From Salinibacterium sp. ZJ70 (GTDB taxonomy: Bacteria; Actinomycetota; Actinomycetes; Actinomycetales; Microbacteriaceae), in NCBI RefSeq assembly GCF_011751865.2, contig NZ_CP061770.1:558001-622000 (forward strand): a stretch of 64,000 nucleotides of DNA, given 5' to 3'. Shown one piece after another: positions 8,470 through 18,525 of the stretch. Numbering within the stretch: position 1 is the first letter of the stretch; each line of letters opens with the position of its first letter. Under the pieces are notes generated by a model. It ran no database searches and was not told the origin of the DNA. It saw nothing but the letters and a program-made list of their open reading frames with translations. Position numbers and translations under genes: made by a program.

Positions 8470-9705
8470 ATGTCCATTTCCCCACCCCCGACCCAGGCCC
8501 CGATGACGACGAGCCGGCCCCCGGCGCCCAACCGCGTCACCTCGTGGCTCAGCCACGTGATCTCCGACCTCGGGAAGAACGGCATCTTCATCGCCCTCAT
8601 CGCGGTGGTCGTGCTGTTCTCGATCACGACGAACGGCATCCTGCTGCGCCCGCAGAACATCTCGAACCTGATCGTGCAGAACGGGTACATCCTGGTGCTC
8701 GCGATCGGCATGGTGATGGTCATCATCGCCGGCCACATCGACCTCTCGGTCGGCTCGGTCGCCGCGTTCGTGGGGGCCTGCTCGGGCGTCTTCGCCGTGC
8801 ACTGGGGCCTTCCGTGGTGGCTTGCGATCGTGCTGTCGCTCGGCATCGGAGCCCTCGTGGGCGCGTGGCAGGGCTTCTGGATCGCGTACGTCGGCATTCC
8901 CGCGTTCATCGTGACGCTCGCGGGCATGCTCATCTTCCGCGGCCTCGCGCTCGTGGTGCTCGGCAACAAGAACATCGGATCGTTCCCCACCGAGTACCGC
9001 GCGATCGGCAACGGGTTCCTCACGGATGTGTTCGGCGATTTCGAGCTCGACCCGCTGACCCTCGGCGTGGGAGCCCTCGCGTTCATCGCACTCGTCATCC
9101 AGCAGACGCGGTCGCGTCGCGGGCGCCTGCAGTACGGCCAGGAGGTCGAGCCGCTCGGCTGGTGGATCGCGAAGCTCGTGCTCGTGGGCGCCGCGATCGG
9201 CTTCTTCGCCTACTCGCTCGCCTCCTACAAGGGCATCCCGGTGACGCTCATCATCCTCGCGCTGCTCGTCATCGTGTACGGCGTCGTGATGAACCGCAGC
9301 GTCTTCGGTCGCCACATCTACGCGATCGGCGGCAACCGTCACGCGGCCGAGCTCTCGGGCATCAAGACGCGCCGGGTGGACTTCTGGCTGTTCGTCAACA
9401 TGGGTGTGCTCGCGGCGCTCGCCGGCCTCATCTTCACGGCCCGCCTCAACCTCGCGGGCCCGAAGGCGGGCGACGGCTTCGAGCTCGAGGCGATCTCCGC
9501 GGCGTTCATCGGCGGCGCGGCGGTGCAGGGCGGCGTGGGCACGATCGCCGGGGCGATCATCGGCGGTCTCATCATCGGCGTGCTCAACAACGGCATGTCG
9601 ATCATGGGCATCGGCATCGAGTGGCAGCAGGCCGTCAAGGGTCTCGTGCTGCTGCTCGCTGTCGCGTTCGATGTCTTCAACAAGCGGCGGTCGGGCCGCG
9701 GCTGA
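8470..9705 (+). CDS. mmsB: Monosaccharide ABC transporter permease
   Basis: 411 residues of the BPD_transp_2 family (XylH/RbsC/MmsB), with about ten hydrophobic segments. Conserved blocks include NILLxQN-like RPQNISNLIVQNGYI, GHIDLSVGS, the cytoplasmic coupling segment FGRHIYAIGGNRHAAELSGI and the C-terminal GGVGTIAGAIIGGLIIGVLNNGM. The ATG at 8470 is preceded by GAAGGAACG, 26 bases after the ATPase stop. It is the last gene of the LacI-controlled operon. Confidence 0.92.
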   Translation: MSISPPPTQAPMTTSRPPAPNRVTSWLSHVISDLGKNGIFIALIAVVVLFSITTNGILLRPQNISNLIVQNGYILVLAIGMVMVIIAGHIDLSVGSVAAFVGACSGVFAVHWGLPWWLAIVLSLGIGALVGAWQGFWIAYVGIPAFIVTLAGMLIFRGLALVVLGNKNIGSFPTEYRAIGNGFLTDVFGDFELDPLTLGVGALAFIALVIQQTRSRRGRLQYGQEVEPLGWWIAKLVLVGAAIGFFAYSLASYKGIPVTLIILALLVIVYGVVMNRSVFGRHIYAIGGNRHAAELSGIKTRRVDFWLFVNMGVLAALAGLIFTARLNLAGPKAGDGFELEAISAAFIGGAAVQGGVGTIAGAIIGGLIIGVLNNGMSIMGIGIEWQQAVKGLVLLLAVAFDVFNKRRSGRG

Positions 9706-9778
9706 CGCCGCCGATCACGCGCGGGGCCGGGGCGACCACTGGTGGATGGAGTCTCCTCGGTCTCGCGTCTCTTCAGCG

Positions 9779-10426
9779 TCAGGCAGACGGCGCGCTGAGC
9801 AGCCGCGCGAGCAGCGCACGGTGCCCGGCGGAGGTGTGGCTTCGCGGGTCGTGGCCGAGTGCGCTGTAGGCGACGAGCCCGCCATCGCGCGTCCAGGCGA
9901 GCGGATGCGTGCGCCCCTCGAACCGGTGGCTTGCGACGACAGTCACGTCGGCGGCGACCTCGAGACCCGTGTAGCGTTCGTCGATCACCGTGAAGCTCGC
10001 AGGTGCAGCGGCGTCAGCGCCCGCGACATCGATCGTCGCGGCGCCCAGGGGCGGATGGCCCGAGACGCCCGGCACCCAGCGGCCGCCGAGAAGCGAAGCC
10101 CAGCGCGGGTCGTCGCGGAATGCATAGGCGGCGGAGTGCACCGCGAGCAGCCGGACGCCCGCCGCGTGCAACGCGAGGATCTCATCGACGACAGGACGCG
10201 AGTCGATGAGCGGTGCGTCCATGTCGCCGGATGCGTTCACGACGAGCGCGTCCGGGCGGTCGAGGGCGGCGAGCTCGTCGAGGCCATGCACCGCTGTCGT
10301 CGCGCGCGTGGCGACGGCGATCGCGTCCGCGAGCGATCGACTCGTGGCAGGCAGGTCGTGCCAGCTGTCGGTGTGCGCTCCCGTGCCGCACACGACGGCG
10401 ATCCGCTGACGCTGCCCCTCGGTCAT
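9779..10426 (-). CDS. ThuA-like domain protein
   Basis: 215 residues. The sequence follows the ThuA (trehalose utilisation) family, which has a glutamine-amidotransferase-like fold: an initial beta strand RIAVVCGTGAHTDSWHDLP, DALVVNASG, LLAVHSAAYAFRD, GHPPLGAATI, and a late VVASHRFEGRTHPLAWTRDGGLVAYSALGHDPRSH that is characteristic of the family. The exact reaction is unknown; ThuA proteins are often encoded near sugar transporters and oxidoreductases, which fits its position just after the sugar ABC operon. Convergent with mmsB and separated from it by about 70 bases. Confidence 0.8.
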   Translation of the reverse strand: MTEGQRQRIAVVCGTGAHTDSWHDLPATSRSLADAIAVATRATTAVHGLDELAALDRPDALVVNASGDMDAPLIDSRPVVDEILALHAAGVRLLAVHSAAYAFRDDPRWASLLGGRWVPGVSGHPPLGAATIDVAGADAAAPASFTVIDERYTGLEVAADVTVVASHRFEGRTHPLAWTRDGGLVAYSALGHDPRSHTSAGHRALLARLLSAPSA

Positions 10427-10494
10427 GCACCGAGCGTAGGCGGGACGCCGCCGGTTCCGTCGCTTTCGCGCCGTCCGAGCGGCATGATGGTGCT

Positions 10495-11283
10495 GTGAGC
10501 GACGACACCGCAGCCCCGACTCCCGCCGAGACTCCCGCAGCCGCGGAGATCCCCGATAGCCCCGCGGCGCCTGCGGGGCAGATCGTTCCCGGGATGACGC
10601 CCGAGGTGCTGCCGGAGGCCGCGCTGCCCGAGACGAGCGAGCTGGCTGCCGAGGAGGTCGCGGCGGAGGAGGCCCTCATCGCCCCGGTCGTGAAGTCCGA
10701 GAAGCCCGCGACGCCCGAGCAGCGCGCGCGCCGGGGCGCCAACGTCGCGGGTGCCATCTCGCTGCCGCTCGCGACCGCCGGCATCGTCATGCTCGCCGTG
10801 CCGCTCGCCGTCTGGTATCTCAACACCATCATCCGCACGGTGGCTGTCGTCATCGCGAATGCGGTGAGCGGGAAGGGCGCCGCCGAGGAGACCAATGAGA
10901 CTCTCGCGTCGATCGAGCCCGGGGCGGTGGGCAGCGTCACGCTCGCGTTCGCGATCATCGGCGCCGCCTTCCTCATCGCCGGCGTGCTCGTGAGCTTCTT
11001 CGTGATGCGCTCGCATGGGGTCGCCCGCGCCGGCATGGTCACGGCGGTCGCCTTCCCGGTGGGATTCGTCATCGCGACGATCCTGAGCGCCTCGCTCGGC
11101 GCCCTCGGGGGCCTCATCTTCGGAACGAGCGACACGGTCTCGCAGATCCTCGCGAACGCCGCCTTCGGCATCGCACTCACCACCATCGGCTCGGTCGCCG
11201 TCACGGTCGCGACGGGAGCGCTCGTGTGGCCCGTCGTCGCGCGCGTGTTCCGCCCGGAGCGGGACGCCCACGCGGCGCGCTGA
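10495..11283 (+). CDS. Hypothetical membrane protein with acidic Pro/Ala-rich N-terminus
   Basis: 262 residues from a GTG start. The first 80 residues are Pro, Ala and Glu-rich and probably disordered and cytoplasmic. After QRARRGANVAG come four hydrophobic segments (about residues 84-110, 137-162, 175-200 and 225-250), separated by a short polar loop (SGKGAAEETNETLASIEPG). I recognise no enzymatic motif. The gene is divergent from the ThuA gene; 68 bases separate them. Similar multi-pass proteins are common in Microbacteriaceae without assigned function. Confidence 0.65.
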   Translation: MSDDTAAPTPAETPAAAEIPDSPAAPAGQIVPGMTPEVLPEAALPETSELAAEEVAAEEALIAPVVKSEKPATPEQRARRGANVAGAISLPLATAGIVMLAVPLAVWYLNTIIRTVAVVIANAVSGKGAAEETNETLASIEPGAVGSVTLAFAIIGAAFLIAGVLVSFFVMRSHGVARAGMVTAVAFPVGFVIATILSASLGALGGLIFGTSDTVSQILANAAFGIALTTIGSVAVTVATGALVWPVVARVFRPERDAHAAR

Positions 11284-11301
11284 TCGAGACAGGCGGACTG
11301 G

Positions 11302-11910
11302 TCAGCGCTGCGCGATGATGAGCTGGAGTCCGTTGTCGGGGTGGTACGTCCACGAGCCGGAGTAGTTATCCCACTCATCGCTGACTCGGCCGTCGAGGCC
11401 ACGCGTGGAACCGATGACCTCGGTGACCCGGGTCGGAATGTTCAGTTCGTCGTAGATACAGTCAAGCGCGAGACTACTGAGGCCGAGGGGGTCGTCGTCC
11501 TGTGGTTTCGTGGAGACAAGCAACGTCTTGCCGCCGTCTTCGACTCTCACGACTCGATCGAAGTACTTGCCGATGGCTGAGTCAGCCCCTTCGTCCGAGC
11601 CGGTCTCGCTCGAGGTGTCGGGGTCCTTCTCAAGCTCGGTCATCAGCCGGTCGAACGGCTTGGACCCACTGCATGCGTCAGCTGCTCGCGCGAGCGCAGT
11701 GGGACTGTTTGCCACAGCCAGGATGGTGCCGCTGATCGCGAGGACACCCACGATGCCAGCCGCGACGATGAGGCGAGGCTGGCGCAGCTGGCTGCGCCAG
11801 CCTCGGGCAACAGGCGCGGCGACTGCTGCCGTCTCATCCGTCACCGCCGACTCTGAGGCAGCTTCTGTCTCGAGCTCGGAGTTCTCGGGGGCGGTGTCGT
11901 TGTGCGTCAT
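11302..11910 (-). CDS. Hypothetical single-pass membrane protein
   Basis: 202 residues. An acidic, Thr/Glu-rich N-terminus (about 35 residues) is followed by RGWRSQLRQPR and one transmembrane helix (about residues 49-66), then an extracellular domain of about 135 residues containing two cysteines (DACSG and LDCIYDE) that could form a disulfide. The C-terminus (GSWTYHPDNGLQLIIAQR) looks like a small beta-rich domain. No family recognised. An alternative ATG lies 19 bases upstream. Convergent with the preceding membrane gene. Confidence 0.6.
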   Translation of the reverse strand: MTHNDTAPENSELETEAASESAVTDETAAVAAPVARGWRSQLRQPRLIVAAGIVGVLAISGTILAVANSPTALARAADACSGSKPFDRLMTELEKDPDTSSETGSDEGADSAIGKYFDRVVRVEDGGKTLLVSTKPQDDDPLGLSSLALDCIYDELNIPTRVTEVIGSTRGLDGRVSDEWDNYSGSWTYHPDNGLQLIIAQR

Positions 11911-11958
11911 TGCTCGTCTTCTGTCCATCGGGTGCGGCAGCGGCCTCGCAACAACGTA

Positions 11959-11986
11959 GGGGGTATCTGAGAAGTCAGATACCCCC
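11959..11986 (-). terminator. Rho-independent-like terminator of ramB-type gene
   Basis: A perfect 12-bp stem (11959-11970 with 11975-11986, GGGGGTATCTGA arm) with a four-base loop lies 20 bases after the stop codon of the RamB-type regulator. No clear T-run follows, but the position and perfect pairing support termination. Confidence 0.65.
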
Positions 11987-12005
11987 GATTCGCGGCGTAG
12001 AAGGC

Positions 12006-13439
12006 TCAGTCGCCTTCGTGGTGCGATTCGAGGAACTCGAAGAGCTCGCGGTCGTCGACGCCGGGGTAGGTGCCGCTCGGCAGCGGGCTGAAGATGTGCG
12101 CGTGCACCTTGGCGCTCGTCCACGCGCGGCCCGCCCAGCGATCGAAGAGCTCGCGCGGTGGCTTCTTGCAGCAGCTGGCATCGGGGCAGCGTGACTGCTC
12201 GCGACGGGTCTCGTGGCGTCCGCGGAACCACTTGGACTCGTCGAACGGCACGCCGATCGTGATCGAGAATTCGTCGGTGGCGCTCGTGCCCGTCTGGGTG
12301 GACTCGAAGAAGGTGCCGACGGGCGTGTCCGTGTACTGGTAGAACTCCGTGGTGCGGTTCGTGCGTGTGAACGCCGTGCGCGCCGACCAGTAGCGGCACA
12401 CGATCTGCCCCTCGACGCCGCCCGTCACGTCGGTCGGCAGGCGCAGACCGTCATTCTCGTAGGCCTTCGCCACCGCGCCGTCGTCGCCGACGCGCAGGAA
12501 GTGCACGCGCATGTCCAGGTGCGCCGTTGCGAGGTTGGTGAAGCGCAGGGCCGCGGCCTCGTGGGTCACACCGAACGCGTCGCGGAAATCCTCGATCGCG
12601 ATGTCGCGCTCGGTCTTGGCCTGTGTGAGGAAGGTGACGGCCTGCGCGCGCGGCATGAGGCAGGCAGCGGCGAAGTAGTTGATCTCAAGCCGTTGCTGCA
12701 GGAACTCGGCGTAGTCGCGCGGCGCCTCGTGCTCGAGCAGGCGGTGTGCGACAGCCTGCAAAGCCATCGAGCGGAGGCCGTGGCCGCCCGGGATGGACGC
12801 CGGCGGCAGGTAGATGCGGCCGTTCTCGAGGTCGGTGACGGAGCGCGCCGAGTGCGGAAGGTCGTGCACGTGCACGAGTTCGAACCCGAGGCTCTGGGCG
12901 ATGCGCGCGACCATCCGGTGCGTGACGGCCCCCCGCTCGTAGCCGACGTCGCGCATGACGCGTTCGGCGAGCTCCTCGATCTCGGGGATGTGGTTGTCGC
13001 GTTCGCGCATGCGGGCGCGCAGCTCGGTGTTGGCGCGGCGGGCCTCCTCGGGGGTGGCGATCGCCTCGCGCGAGCGACGTTCGAGTTCGCGGTGCAGCCC
13101 GACGAGCGCCGCAAGGGTCTCGTCGGGCATCGTGCGGCCCGGCCGCACGAGAGGCAGTCCGAGCTCGGCGTAGAGCGCGCTCGACTGGGCGCGCTCGAGT
13201 TCGATCTCGAGCGCGGCGCGCGGCGAGGGCGGTGCATCGTCGAGAAGGGAGTTGAGGGGTACCCCGAGCTGCGCGGCGATCGCGGTCAGCAGACTGAGAC
13301 GCGGCTCGCGCTTGCCGTTCTCCATGAGCGACAGCTGGCTCGCCGAGACCCCCACGGCGTCGCCCAGCTCGCCCAGGGTGAGGTCGGCGGATGTGCGGAA
13401 GTGACGGATCCGCTGACCCAGGGTGATGAGATCGGCCAT
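12006..13439 (-). CDS. ramB: RamB-type short-chain fatty-acyl/acetate metabolism regulator
   Basis: 477 residues. The N-terminal XRE helix-turn-helix (about residues 5-60: [41 protein letters not shown]) is followed by an IrrE/ImmA-like segment ([29 protein letters not shown]) and a C-terminal DUF2083-like domain with several cysteines ([11 protein letters not shown]). This is the ScfR/RamB architecture; in Corynebacterium RamB controls acetate and glyoxylate genes. The ATG at 13439 was chosen because longer frames lack homology. It is divergent from pckG, and a palindrome lies between them, so it probably regulates pckG-glpX and itself. Confidence 0.85.
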   Translation of the reverse strand: MADLITLGQRIRHFRTSADLTLGELGDAVGVSASQLSLMENGKREPRLSLLTAIAAQLGVPLNSLLDDAPPSPRAALEIELERAQSSALYAELGLPLVRPGRTMPDETLAALVGLHRELERRSREAIATPEEARRANTELRARMRERDNHIPEIEELAERVMRDVGYERGAVTHRMVARIAQSLGFELVHVHDLPHSARSVTDLENGRIYLPPASIPGGHGLRSMALQAVAHRLLEHEAPRDYAEFLQQRLEINYFAAACLMPRAQAVTFLTQAKTERDIAIEDFRDAFGVTHEAAALRFTNLATAHLDMRVHFLRVGDDGAVAKAYENDGLRLPTDVTGGVEGQIVCRYWSARTAFTRTNRTTEFYQYTDTPVGTFFESTQTGTSATDEFSITIGVPFDESKWFRGRHETRREQSRCPDASCCKKPPRELFDRWAGRAWTSAKVHAHIFSPLPSGTYPGVDDRELFEFLESHHEGD

Positions 13440-13454
13440 GTTCACCATTATGGC

Positions 13455-13470
13455 AAGAATCCCGATTCTT
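13455..13470. promoter_or_regulatory. Palindrome between ramB and pckG, candidate RamB operator
   Basis: AAGAATC-CC-GATTCTT has perfect seven-base arms. It lies 16 bases upstream of the ramB start and 77 bases upstream of pckG. A second partial dyad (GAATC at 13516-13520 and GATTC at 13527-13531) lies just before the pckG ribosome site. Binding by RamB is inferred from position only. Confidence 0.5.
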
Positions 13471-13546
13471 TCGTGCAGGTTTGGTGTCATCCGCGCTTCT
13501 GGTGCCCCCATTGTGGAATCACAACCGATTCTTCACGGAGGTTCAC

Positions 13547-15394
13547 ATGGCACCGGCGCTCACCAGCGTTCTCCGCCCGGCTCCCGCGATCGACCTCGAT
13601 CAGTGGGTGGCCGAGCAGGTGGAGCTGCTTCAGCCCGACCGCGTGGTCTGGATCGACGGCTCTCGCGAGCAGCAGGACGCCCTGCTTCAGCAGCTCGTCG
13701 ACGAGGGACGCATCATCCGCCTGAACCCCGAGCTACGGCCCAACAGCTTCCTGGCGCGCAGCGCACCGTCGGATGTCGCCCGCGTCGAGTCCCGCACGTT
13801 CATCTGCTCCGAGAAGGAGGAGGACGCCGGGCCTACCAACAACTGGCGCGAGCCGGAGGCGATGCGGGCCGAGCTCCGTGAGCTCTTCGCCGGCTCCATG
13901 CGCGGGCGCACCATGTACGTTCTTCCGTTCTCGATGGGACCGGTCGGCGGCGCCCTCTCGCGCATCGGAGTGCAGATCACCGACTCCGCGTACGTCGTGA
14001 CGAGTATGGCGGTCATGACCCGCGTCGGCGACGAGGTCCTCGAGCTCATCCGCGAGGGCGCGAGCTGGGTCCCCGCTCTGCACTCGGTCGGCGCTCCGCT
14101 CGAGCCCGGCCAGGAGGATGTCCCGTGGCCGAGCAACGAGACCAAGTACATCTGCCACTTCCCCGAGTCGCGCGAGATCATGTCGTTCGGCTCCGCGTAC
14201 GGCGGCAATGCGATCCTCGCGAAGAAGTCGTTCGCGCTCCGCATCGCCTCGGTCATGGCGCGTGACGAGGGGTGGATGGCGGAGCACATGCTGCTGCTGC
14301 GCGTGACCGACCCGAAGGGGCGCCGCTTCCACGTCGCGGCGGCCTTCCCGTCGGCGTGCGGCAAGACCAACTTCGCGATGCTGCGCTCGGTGCTGCCCGG
14401 CTGGACGGTCGAGACCCTCGGCGATGACATCACCTGGCTGGCCCCGGGACCGCACGGGGGCCTGCGCGCCATCAACCCGGAAGCAGGGTTCTTCGGTGTC
14501 GCTCCGGGGACGGGGCGCGACACGAACCCGACCGCCGTCGACACCCTCTGGGGCAACACGATCTTCACGAATGTAGCGCTGCGCCCGGACGGCGATGTCT
14601 GGTGGGAGGGGCTGACCGAGGAGACCCCTGAGGGCCTCACCGACTGGCAGGGGAACCCGTGGACGCCTGAGTCGGGGACGCCTGCGGCGCATCCGAACTC
14701 CCGTTTCACGGTCGCCGCGTCACAGTGCCCGTCGATCGCATCCGACTGGGATCACCCGGATGGGGTGATGCTCGACGCGATCATCTTCGGGGGGCGGCGG
14801 GCGTCGAACGTTCCCCTCGTGGTGGAGGCGCGCGACTGGGAGCACGGCGTGTTCCTGGGGGCGACGATCGCGTCCGAGCGCACGGCGGCTGCCGAGGGCA
14901 CCCTGGGCGAGCTGCGGCGCGACCCGTTCGCGATGCTGCCGTTCTGCGGATACAACATGGGCGACTACTTCCAGAACTGGCTCGACATGGGCACGCGCCT
15001 GCGTCGTACGGGCGGCGCTCCGCGGATCTTCCAGGTGAACTGGTTCCGTCGTGATGTTGACGGGTCATTCTTGTGGCCGGGCTTCGGCGAGAATGGTCGA
15101 GTGCTCGAATGGATCGTCGAGCGGATCGCAGGCGAAGCTCCGTCGGTGGATACCCCCATCGGACGTGCTCCCGCAGGCGACTCGATCGACTACCGCGCCG
15201 CGGGACTCTCCGACGAGCAATGGGCGGAGCTGTTCCGGATCGATCCGGACGCGCTGCTCGACGAAGCCGACGACACCGAGGAATTCCTCGCACGGTTCGG
15301 CGATCGACTCCCTGACGCGCTGCGTCGCCAACTGACCGGACTCCGCGATCGACTCACGGAGCTCTCCGGCTCCACACGAAAGGCTGTTGCGTGA
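13547..15394 (+). CDS. pckG: Phosphoenolpyruvate carboxykinase (GTP)
   Basis: 615 residues, the usual length for GTP-dependent PEPCK. It converts oxaloacetate and GTP to PEP, GDP and CO2, the first committed step of gluconeogenesis. The kinase-1a P-loop [12 protein letters not shown] (about residues 266-277), the metal-binding region around [25 protein letters not shown] and NWFRRD match the family. GGAGG five bases before the ATG fixes the start. The next gene, glpX, overlaps its stop by four bases, so the two gluconeogenic enzymes are translationally coupled. Confidence 0.96.
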   Translation: MAPALTSVLRPAPAIDLDQWVAEQVELLQPDRVVWIDGSREQQDALLQQLVDEGRIIRLNPELRPNSFLARSAPSDVARVESRTFICSEKEEDAGPTNNWREPEAMRAELRELFAGSMRGRTMYVLPFSMGPVGGALSRIGVQITDSAYVVTSMAVMTRVGDEVLELIREGASWVPALHSVGAPLEPGQEDVPWPSNETKYICHFPESREIMSFGSAYGGNAILAKKSFALRIASVMARDEGWMAEHMLLLRVTDPKGRRFHVAAAFPSACGKTNFAMLRSVLPGWTVETLGDDITWLAPGPHGGLRAINPEAGFFGVAPGTGRDTNPTAVDTLWGNTIFTNVALRPDGDVWWEGLTEETPEGLTDWQGNPWTPESGTPAAHPNSRFTVAASQCPSIASDWDHPDGVMLDAIIFGGRRASNVPLVVEARDWEHGVFLGATIASERTAAAEGTLGELRRDPFAMLPFCGYNMGDYFQNWLDMGTRLRRTGGAPRIFQVNWFRRDVDGSFLWPGFGENGRVLEWIVERIAGEAPSVDTPIGRAPAGDSIDYRAAGLSDEQWAELFRIDPDALLDEADDTEEFLARFGDRLPDALRRQLTGLRDRLTELSGSTRKAVA

Positions 15395-16368
15395 GTTTCG
15401 TCCTCGGCACCGCTGTCCCTGACCGTAACCTCGCGCTCGAGCTCGTGCGCGCGACCGAGGCTGCGGCGATCCGCGCCTCGGAGTACGTGGGGCGGGGTGA
15501 CAAGCTCGCCGCCGACGGCGCCGCTGTGGACGCCATGCGCGCGTTCCTCGGAACCGTGGCGTTCCGCGGCACCGTCGTGATCGGCGAGGGCGAGAAGGAC
15601 AAGGCGCCCATGCTCTTCAACGGCGAGGTGGTGGGAACCGGTGACGGTCCCGAATGCGACATCGCCGTCGACCCGATCGACGGCACGTCGCTCACGGCCG
15701 CCGGTCGCCCGAACGCGATCTCGATGATCGCCGCCTCCGACCGCGGCACTATGCTCGACGCGTCGAGCGTCTTCTACATGGAGAAGATCGTCACCGGGCC
15801 CGCAGGCATCGACATCGTCGACATCCGCCGCCCCATCGGGGACAATCTGCGCGCCCTCGCGAAGGCCTCCAACAAGCGCATCGGCGACCTGGCGGTCGGC
15901 GTGCTGGATCGTCCGCGGCACGAGAAGCTGATCGCCGACATCCGCGCCGCGGGCGCCGGTGTGCGTCTGCTGCTCGACGGCGATGTGGGCGGCGGGATCG
16001 CCGCCGCATCGATCGATGGCGACCTCGACATGTGCGTCGGCATCGGCGGCAGCCCGGAGGGCGTCGCCACGGCGTGTGCCGTCAAGGCTCTCGGCGGGCT
16101 CATCCAGGGGCGCCTCGCTCCGGGCGACGACGCCGAGCGCGAGCGCGGCGAGGCCGCCGGACTCAAGTTCGACTACGTGTACGAGGCCAACGAGCTCGTG
16201 CGCGGCGACAACACCTTCTTCGTCGCGACGGGAGTCACCGATGGTGCGCTCCTCGAGGGCGTCCGCAAGCTGGGCGACGTGGTGCGCACGGAATCGATCG
16301 TGGTGCGTGGAGCATCCGGCACGGTTCGTCGCATCACCGCCGACTATCGCGCGTCACGCTGGAGCTGA
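15391..16368 (+). CDS. glpX: Class II fructose-1,6-bisphosphatase
   Basis: 325 residues. It hydrolyses fructose 1,6-bisphosphate to fructose 6-phosphate, the standard FBPase of actinobacteria. GlpX motifs are present: an N-terminal helix with [31 protein letters not shown], the metal site [14 protein letters not shown], and [19 protein letters not shown] near the C-terminus. The GTG start overlaps the pckG stop (GTGA), placing both enzymes of gluconeogenesis in one operon. Confidence 0.95.
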   Translation: MSFVLGTAVPDRNLALELVRATEAAAIRASEYVGRGDKLAADGAAVDAMRAFLGTVAFRGTVVIGEGEKDKAPMLFNGEVVGTGDGPECDIAVDPIDGTSLTAAGRPNAISMIAASDRGTMLDASSVFYMEKIVTGPAGIDIVDIRRPIGDNLRALAKASNKRIGDLAVGVLDRPRHEKLIADIRAAGAGVRLLLDGDVGGGIAAASIDGDLDMCVGIGGSPEGVATACAVKALGGLIQGRLAPGDDAERERGEAAGLKFDYVYEANELVRGDNTFFVATGVTDGALLEGVRKLGDVVRTESIVVRGASGTVRRITADYRASRWS

Positions 16369-16403
16369 CGCCGCGATCGCCACAGGTGTGCTGGGGGCAC
16401 ACT

Positions 16404-16454
16404 GAAGGGCGCGAATCCTCATATGCCTTGTGCGAGGCGAGGGTCGCGCCCTTC
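16404..16454 (+). terminator. Stem-loop after glpX
   Basis: A perfect 11-bp stem (GAAGGGCGCGA at 16404-16414 with TCGCGCCCTTC at 16444-16454) encloses a 29-base loop. It lies between glpX and the GntR operator. It may terminate the pckG-glpX message; the long loop makes this uncertain. Confidence 0.45.
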
Positions 16455-16478
16455 GGCGATTCCGGAGATAGTGCGCAG

Positions 16479-16509
16479 ATTGTCAGACAATCTGTTATTG
16501 TCTGACAAT
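16479..16509 (+). promoter_or_regulatory. Twin palindromic operators of the gntR-lldD operon
   Basis: Two perfect 13-bp dyads, ATTGTCAGACAAT (16479-16491) and ATTGTCTGACAAT (16497-16509), are separated by CTGTT. The second ends one base before the ATG of the GntR gene. Binding there would block both transcription and start-codon access, so autorepression of the operon is likely. Confidence 0.75.
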
Positions 16510-16510
16510 C

Positions 16511-17161
16511 ATGACCACTCCGGATGGTGGCGTCGTCCTGCCCGATGCCGTGCTCGTCGCGCTGCGGGCAGCCGTGCTCGACGGGACGATCGCGCCGGGA
16601 GAAGCCGTCACGGAGGCATTCGTCTCCCGCAGCTTCGGTGTCGCACGACCCACCGCACGCATCGCCATCGACCGGCTCGTCGCGGCCGGAGTGCTCGCTC
16701 GCGAACCGCACCACTCGGCGCGGGTCCGCGAACTCGGCGACGCTGACGTCATCGATCTCTTCGCCGCGCGCACCGCCGTCGAATCCGCGGCCGCCGAGCA
16801 GCTCGCCGCACGCGGCACCGTGCCGTCGGCGGCGCTCGCCGCGCACGCCGACTTCCAGGCTCTCGCGGACGGCGCGAGCTACCTCGCCGCCGACATCGCC
16901 TTCCACCGTGCGCTCGTGCACGGATCCGGATCCGCGCGACTGCCGAAGCTCCACGACCTGCTCATGGGGGAGGTCGAACTCGCGATCTCCCAGATCGCCG
17001 CACGCGGCCTCCGCACCGCGCACGAAGTCGCCCCCGAGCATGCCGCGATCCTCGACGCGATCTCTGCCGGCGATGCCGAGCTCGCGGCGCGACTCACCCG
17101 AACTCACATCCACTCCTCGCGAGACCGACTCCTCGCGCATCTCGAGCACCACGAAAGGTGA
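16511..17161 (+). CDS. GntR family regulator (FCD/FadR-type), probable regulator of lldD
   Basis: 216 residues. The N-terminal winged helix-turn-helix (about 10-70: [39 protein letters not shown]) is followed by a helical FCD effector domain with the metal-binding pattern ([13 protein letters not shown] and later [11 protein letters not shown] and [10 protein letters not shown]). The FCD class senses carboxylic acids. The ATG immediately follows two palindromes and has no ribosome site, so translation is probably leaderless. It is co-transcribed with the FMN-dependent hydroxy-acid dehydrogenase, making it an LldR-like candidate. Confidence 0.85.
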   Translation: MTTPDGGVVLPDAVLVALRAAVLDGTIAPGEAVTEAFVSRSFGVARPTARIAIDRLVAAGVLAREPHHSARVRELGDADVIDLFAARTAVESAAAEQLAARGTVPSAALAAHADFQALADGASYLAADIAFHRALVHGSGSARLPKLHDLLMGEVELAISQIAARGLRTAHEVAPEHAAILDAISAGDAELAARLTRTHIHSSRDRLLAHLEHHER

Positions 17162-17166
17162 CCAAC

Positions 17167-18402
17167 ATGGTCAAGCGTCAGTTCCCGCGCCCCGCGGAGC
17201 TGCTCGAACTCATGAAGTTCAAGAAGCCCGAGTTCAATGGCACCACGCGCCGCCTCGACTCCGCCCTCACGATCGCGGACCTCCGTGACATCGCGAAGCG
17301 CCGCACCCCGAAGGCCGCGTTCGACTACACCGACGGCGCAGCCGAAGGCGAGCTCTCGCTCACCCGTGCGCGTCAGGCGTTCGAGGATGTCGAGTTCAGC
17401 CCCCGCATCCTGCGCCCCGCCGCCGATGTGGACATGAGCTCCACGATCCTCGGCGGCCCCTCCGCCTACCCGCTCGCGATCGCCCCCACGGGCTTCACGC
17501 GACTCATGCAGACCGAGGGCGAGATCGCGGGCGCCGGGGCGGCAGGTGCCGTCGGCATCCCGTTCACCCTGTCGACGCTCGGCACGACCTCGATCGAGGA
17601 CGTCAAGGCGGCCAACCCGAACGGGCGCAACTGGTTCCAGCTCTACGTGATGCGCGACCGTGAGATCTCGTACGGCCTCGTCGAGCGCGCGGCCGCGGCC
17701 GGCTTCGACACGCTGCACTTCACGGTGGACACCCCCGTCGCGGGCGCCCGTCTGCGCGACAAGCGCAACGGCTTCTCCATCCCGCCGCAGCTGACCGCCG
17801 GAACGATCATCAACGCGATCCCGCGTCCGTGGTGGTGGTTCGACTTCATCACCACTCCCAAGCTCGAGTTCGCATCGCTCTCGACGACGGGCGGCACGGT
17901 CGGCGAGCTGCTGAACGCGGCCATGGACCCGACGATCTCGTACGACGACCTCGACGTCATCCGCTCGATGTGGCCCGGCAAGATCGTCATCAAGGGTGTG
18001 CAGAACGTCGACGACGCGAAGGCTCTCACCGAGCGCGGTGTCGACGGCATCGTGCTCTCGAACCACGGCGGACGCCAGCTCGACCGCGCACCTGTGCCGT
18101 TCCACCTTCTTCCCGACGTCGTGCGCGAGGTCGGCTCGGACGTCGAGATCGGCGTCGACACGGGCATCATGAACGGCGCCGACATCGTCGCCTCGGTGGC
18201 GCTCGGAGCCCAGTTCACGATGATCGGCCGCGCCTACCTGTACGGGCTCATGGCCGGCGGCCGCCGCGGTGTGGACCGCGCGCTGCAGATCCTCATCGAC
18301 GAGATGGAGCGCACCATGAAGCTCCTCGGAGCCTCGACGCTCGCCGAGCTCGAGCCCGCTCACGTCACGCAGCTCGAGCGGCTGGTCCCGCGCGTGCGCT
18401 GA
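17167..18402 (+). CDS. lldD: FMN-dependent alpha-hydroxy-acid (L-lactate) dehydrogenase
   Basis: 411 residues from the ATG at 17167, chosen because GAAAGG lies ten bases upstream; a GTG at 17158 overlapping the gntR stop is the alternative. Motifs of the glycolate oxidase/LldD family are visible: [11 protein letters not shown] (FMN region, about 51-61), [36 protein letters not shown], and the catalytic His and Arg in [13 protein letters not shown] (about 297-309). It oxidises L-lactate or a related 2-hydroxy acid at the membrane, passing electrons to the respiratory chain. Substrate is inferred from similarity and the GntR partner. Confidence 0.88.
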   Translation: MVKRQFPRPAELLELMKFKKPEFNGTTRRLDSALTIADLRDIAKRRTPKAAFDYTDGAAEGELSLTRARQAFEDVEFSPRILRPAADVDMSSTILGGPSAYPLAIAPTGFTRLMQTEGEIAGAGAAGAVGIPFTLSTLGTTSIEDVKAANPNGRNWFQLYVMRDREISYGLVERAAAAGFDTLHFTVDTPVAGARLRDKRNGFSIPPQLTAGTIINAIPRPWWWFDFITTPKLEFASLSTTGGTVGELLNAAMDPTISYDDLDVIRSMWPGKIVIKGVQNVDDAKALTERGVDGIVLSNHGGRQLDRAPVPFHLLPDVVREVGSDVEIGVDTGIMNGADIVASVALGAQFTMIGRAYLYGLMAGGRRGVDRALQILIDEMERTMKLLGASTLAELEPAHVTQLERLVPRVR

Positions 18403-18416
18403 CACGCGACGGATGC

Positions 18417-18458
18417 GACGATGCGCGGCGGGGGCGAAGGCCTCCGCCGCGCATCGTC
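18417..18458 (+). terminator. Terminator hairpin after lldD
   Basis: A perfect 15-bp stem (GACGATGCGCGGCGG at 18417-18431 with its complement at 18444-18458) around a 12-base loop, 15 bases after the lldD stop. Directly after it the 12-mer GTCTGGGGCTCG occurs twice in tandem (18459-18482), which has no obvious role. Confidence 0.7.
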
Positions 18459-18525
18459 GTCTGGGGCTCGGTCTGGGGCTCGGGCGCGCCAGCGGCCAGC
18501 GACTGTCGCTCCGCGGTGACGCGCG

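Noticed and set aside
6074..8485. Very long open frame antisense to the sugar ABC ATPase, and similar ones at 26969-29956 (+) and 34779-37529 (-)
   Set aside because: They mirror the real genes on the other strand, have Arg/Asp/His-rich or Val/Leu/Asp-rich composition typical of G+C-rich third-codon shadows, and show no domain.
11284..11301. tRNA or other structured RNA in short gaps
   Set aside because: No gap shows the cloverleaf, T-loop GTTCGA context or 3' CCA needed for a tRNA; short hairpins found fit terminators.
17158..17166. GTG at 17158 as start of lldD
   Set aside because: It leaves only one base after the GAAAGG ribosome site; the ATG at 17167 has normal spacing. The GTG is kept as an alternative in the gene entry.
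18459..18482. Two tandem copies of GTCTGGGGCTCG as a functional repeat
   Set aside because: Only two copies, next to a terminator; most likely a chance duplication.
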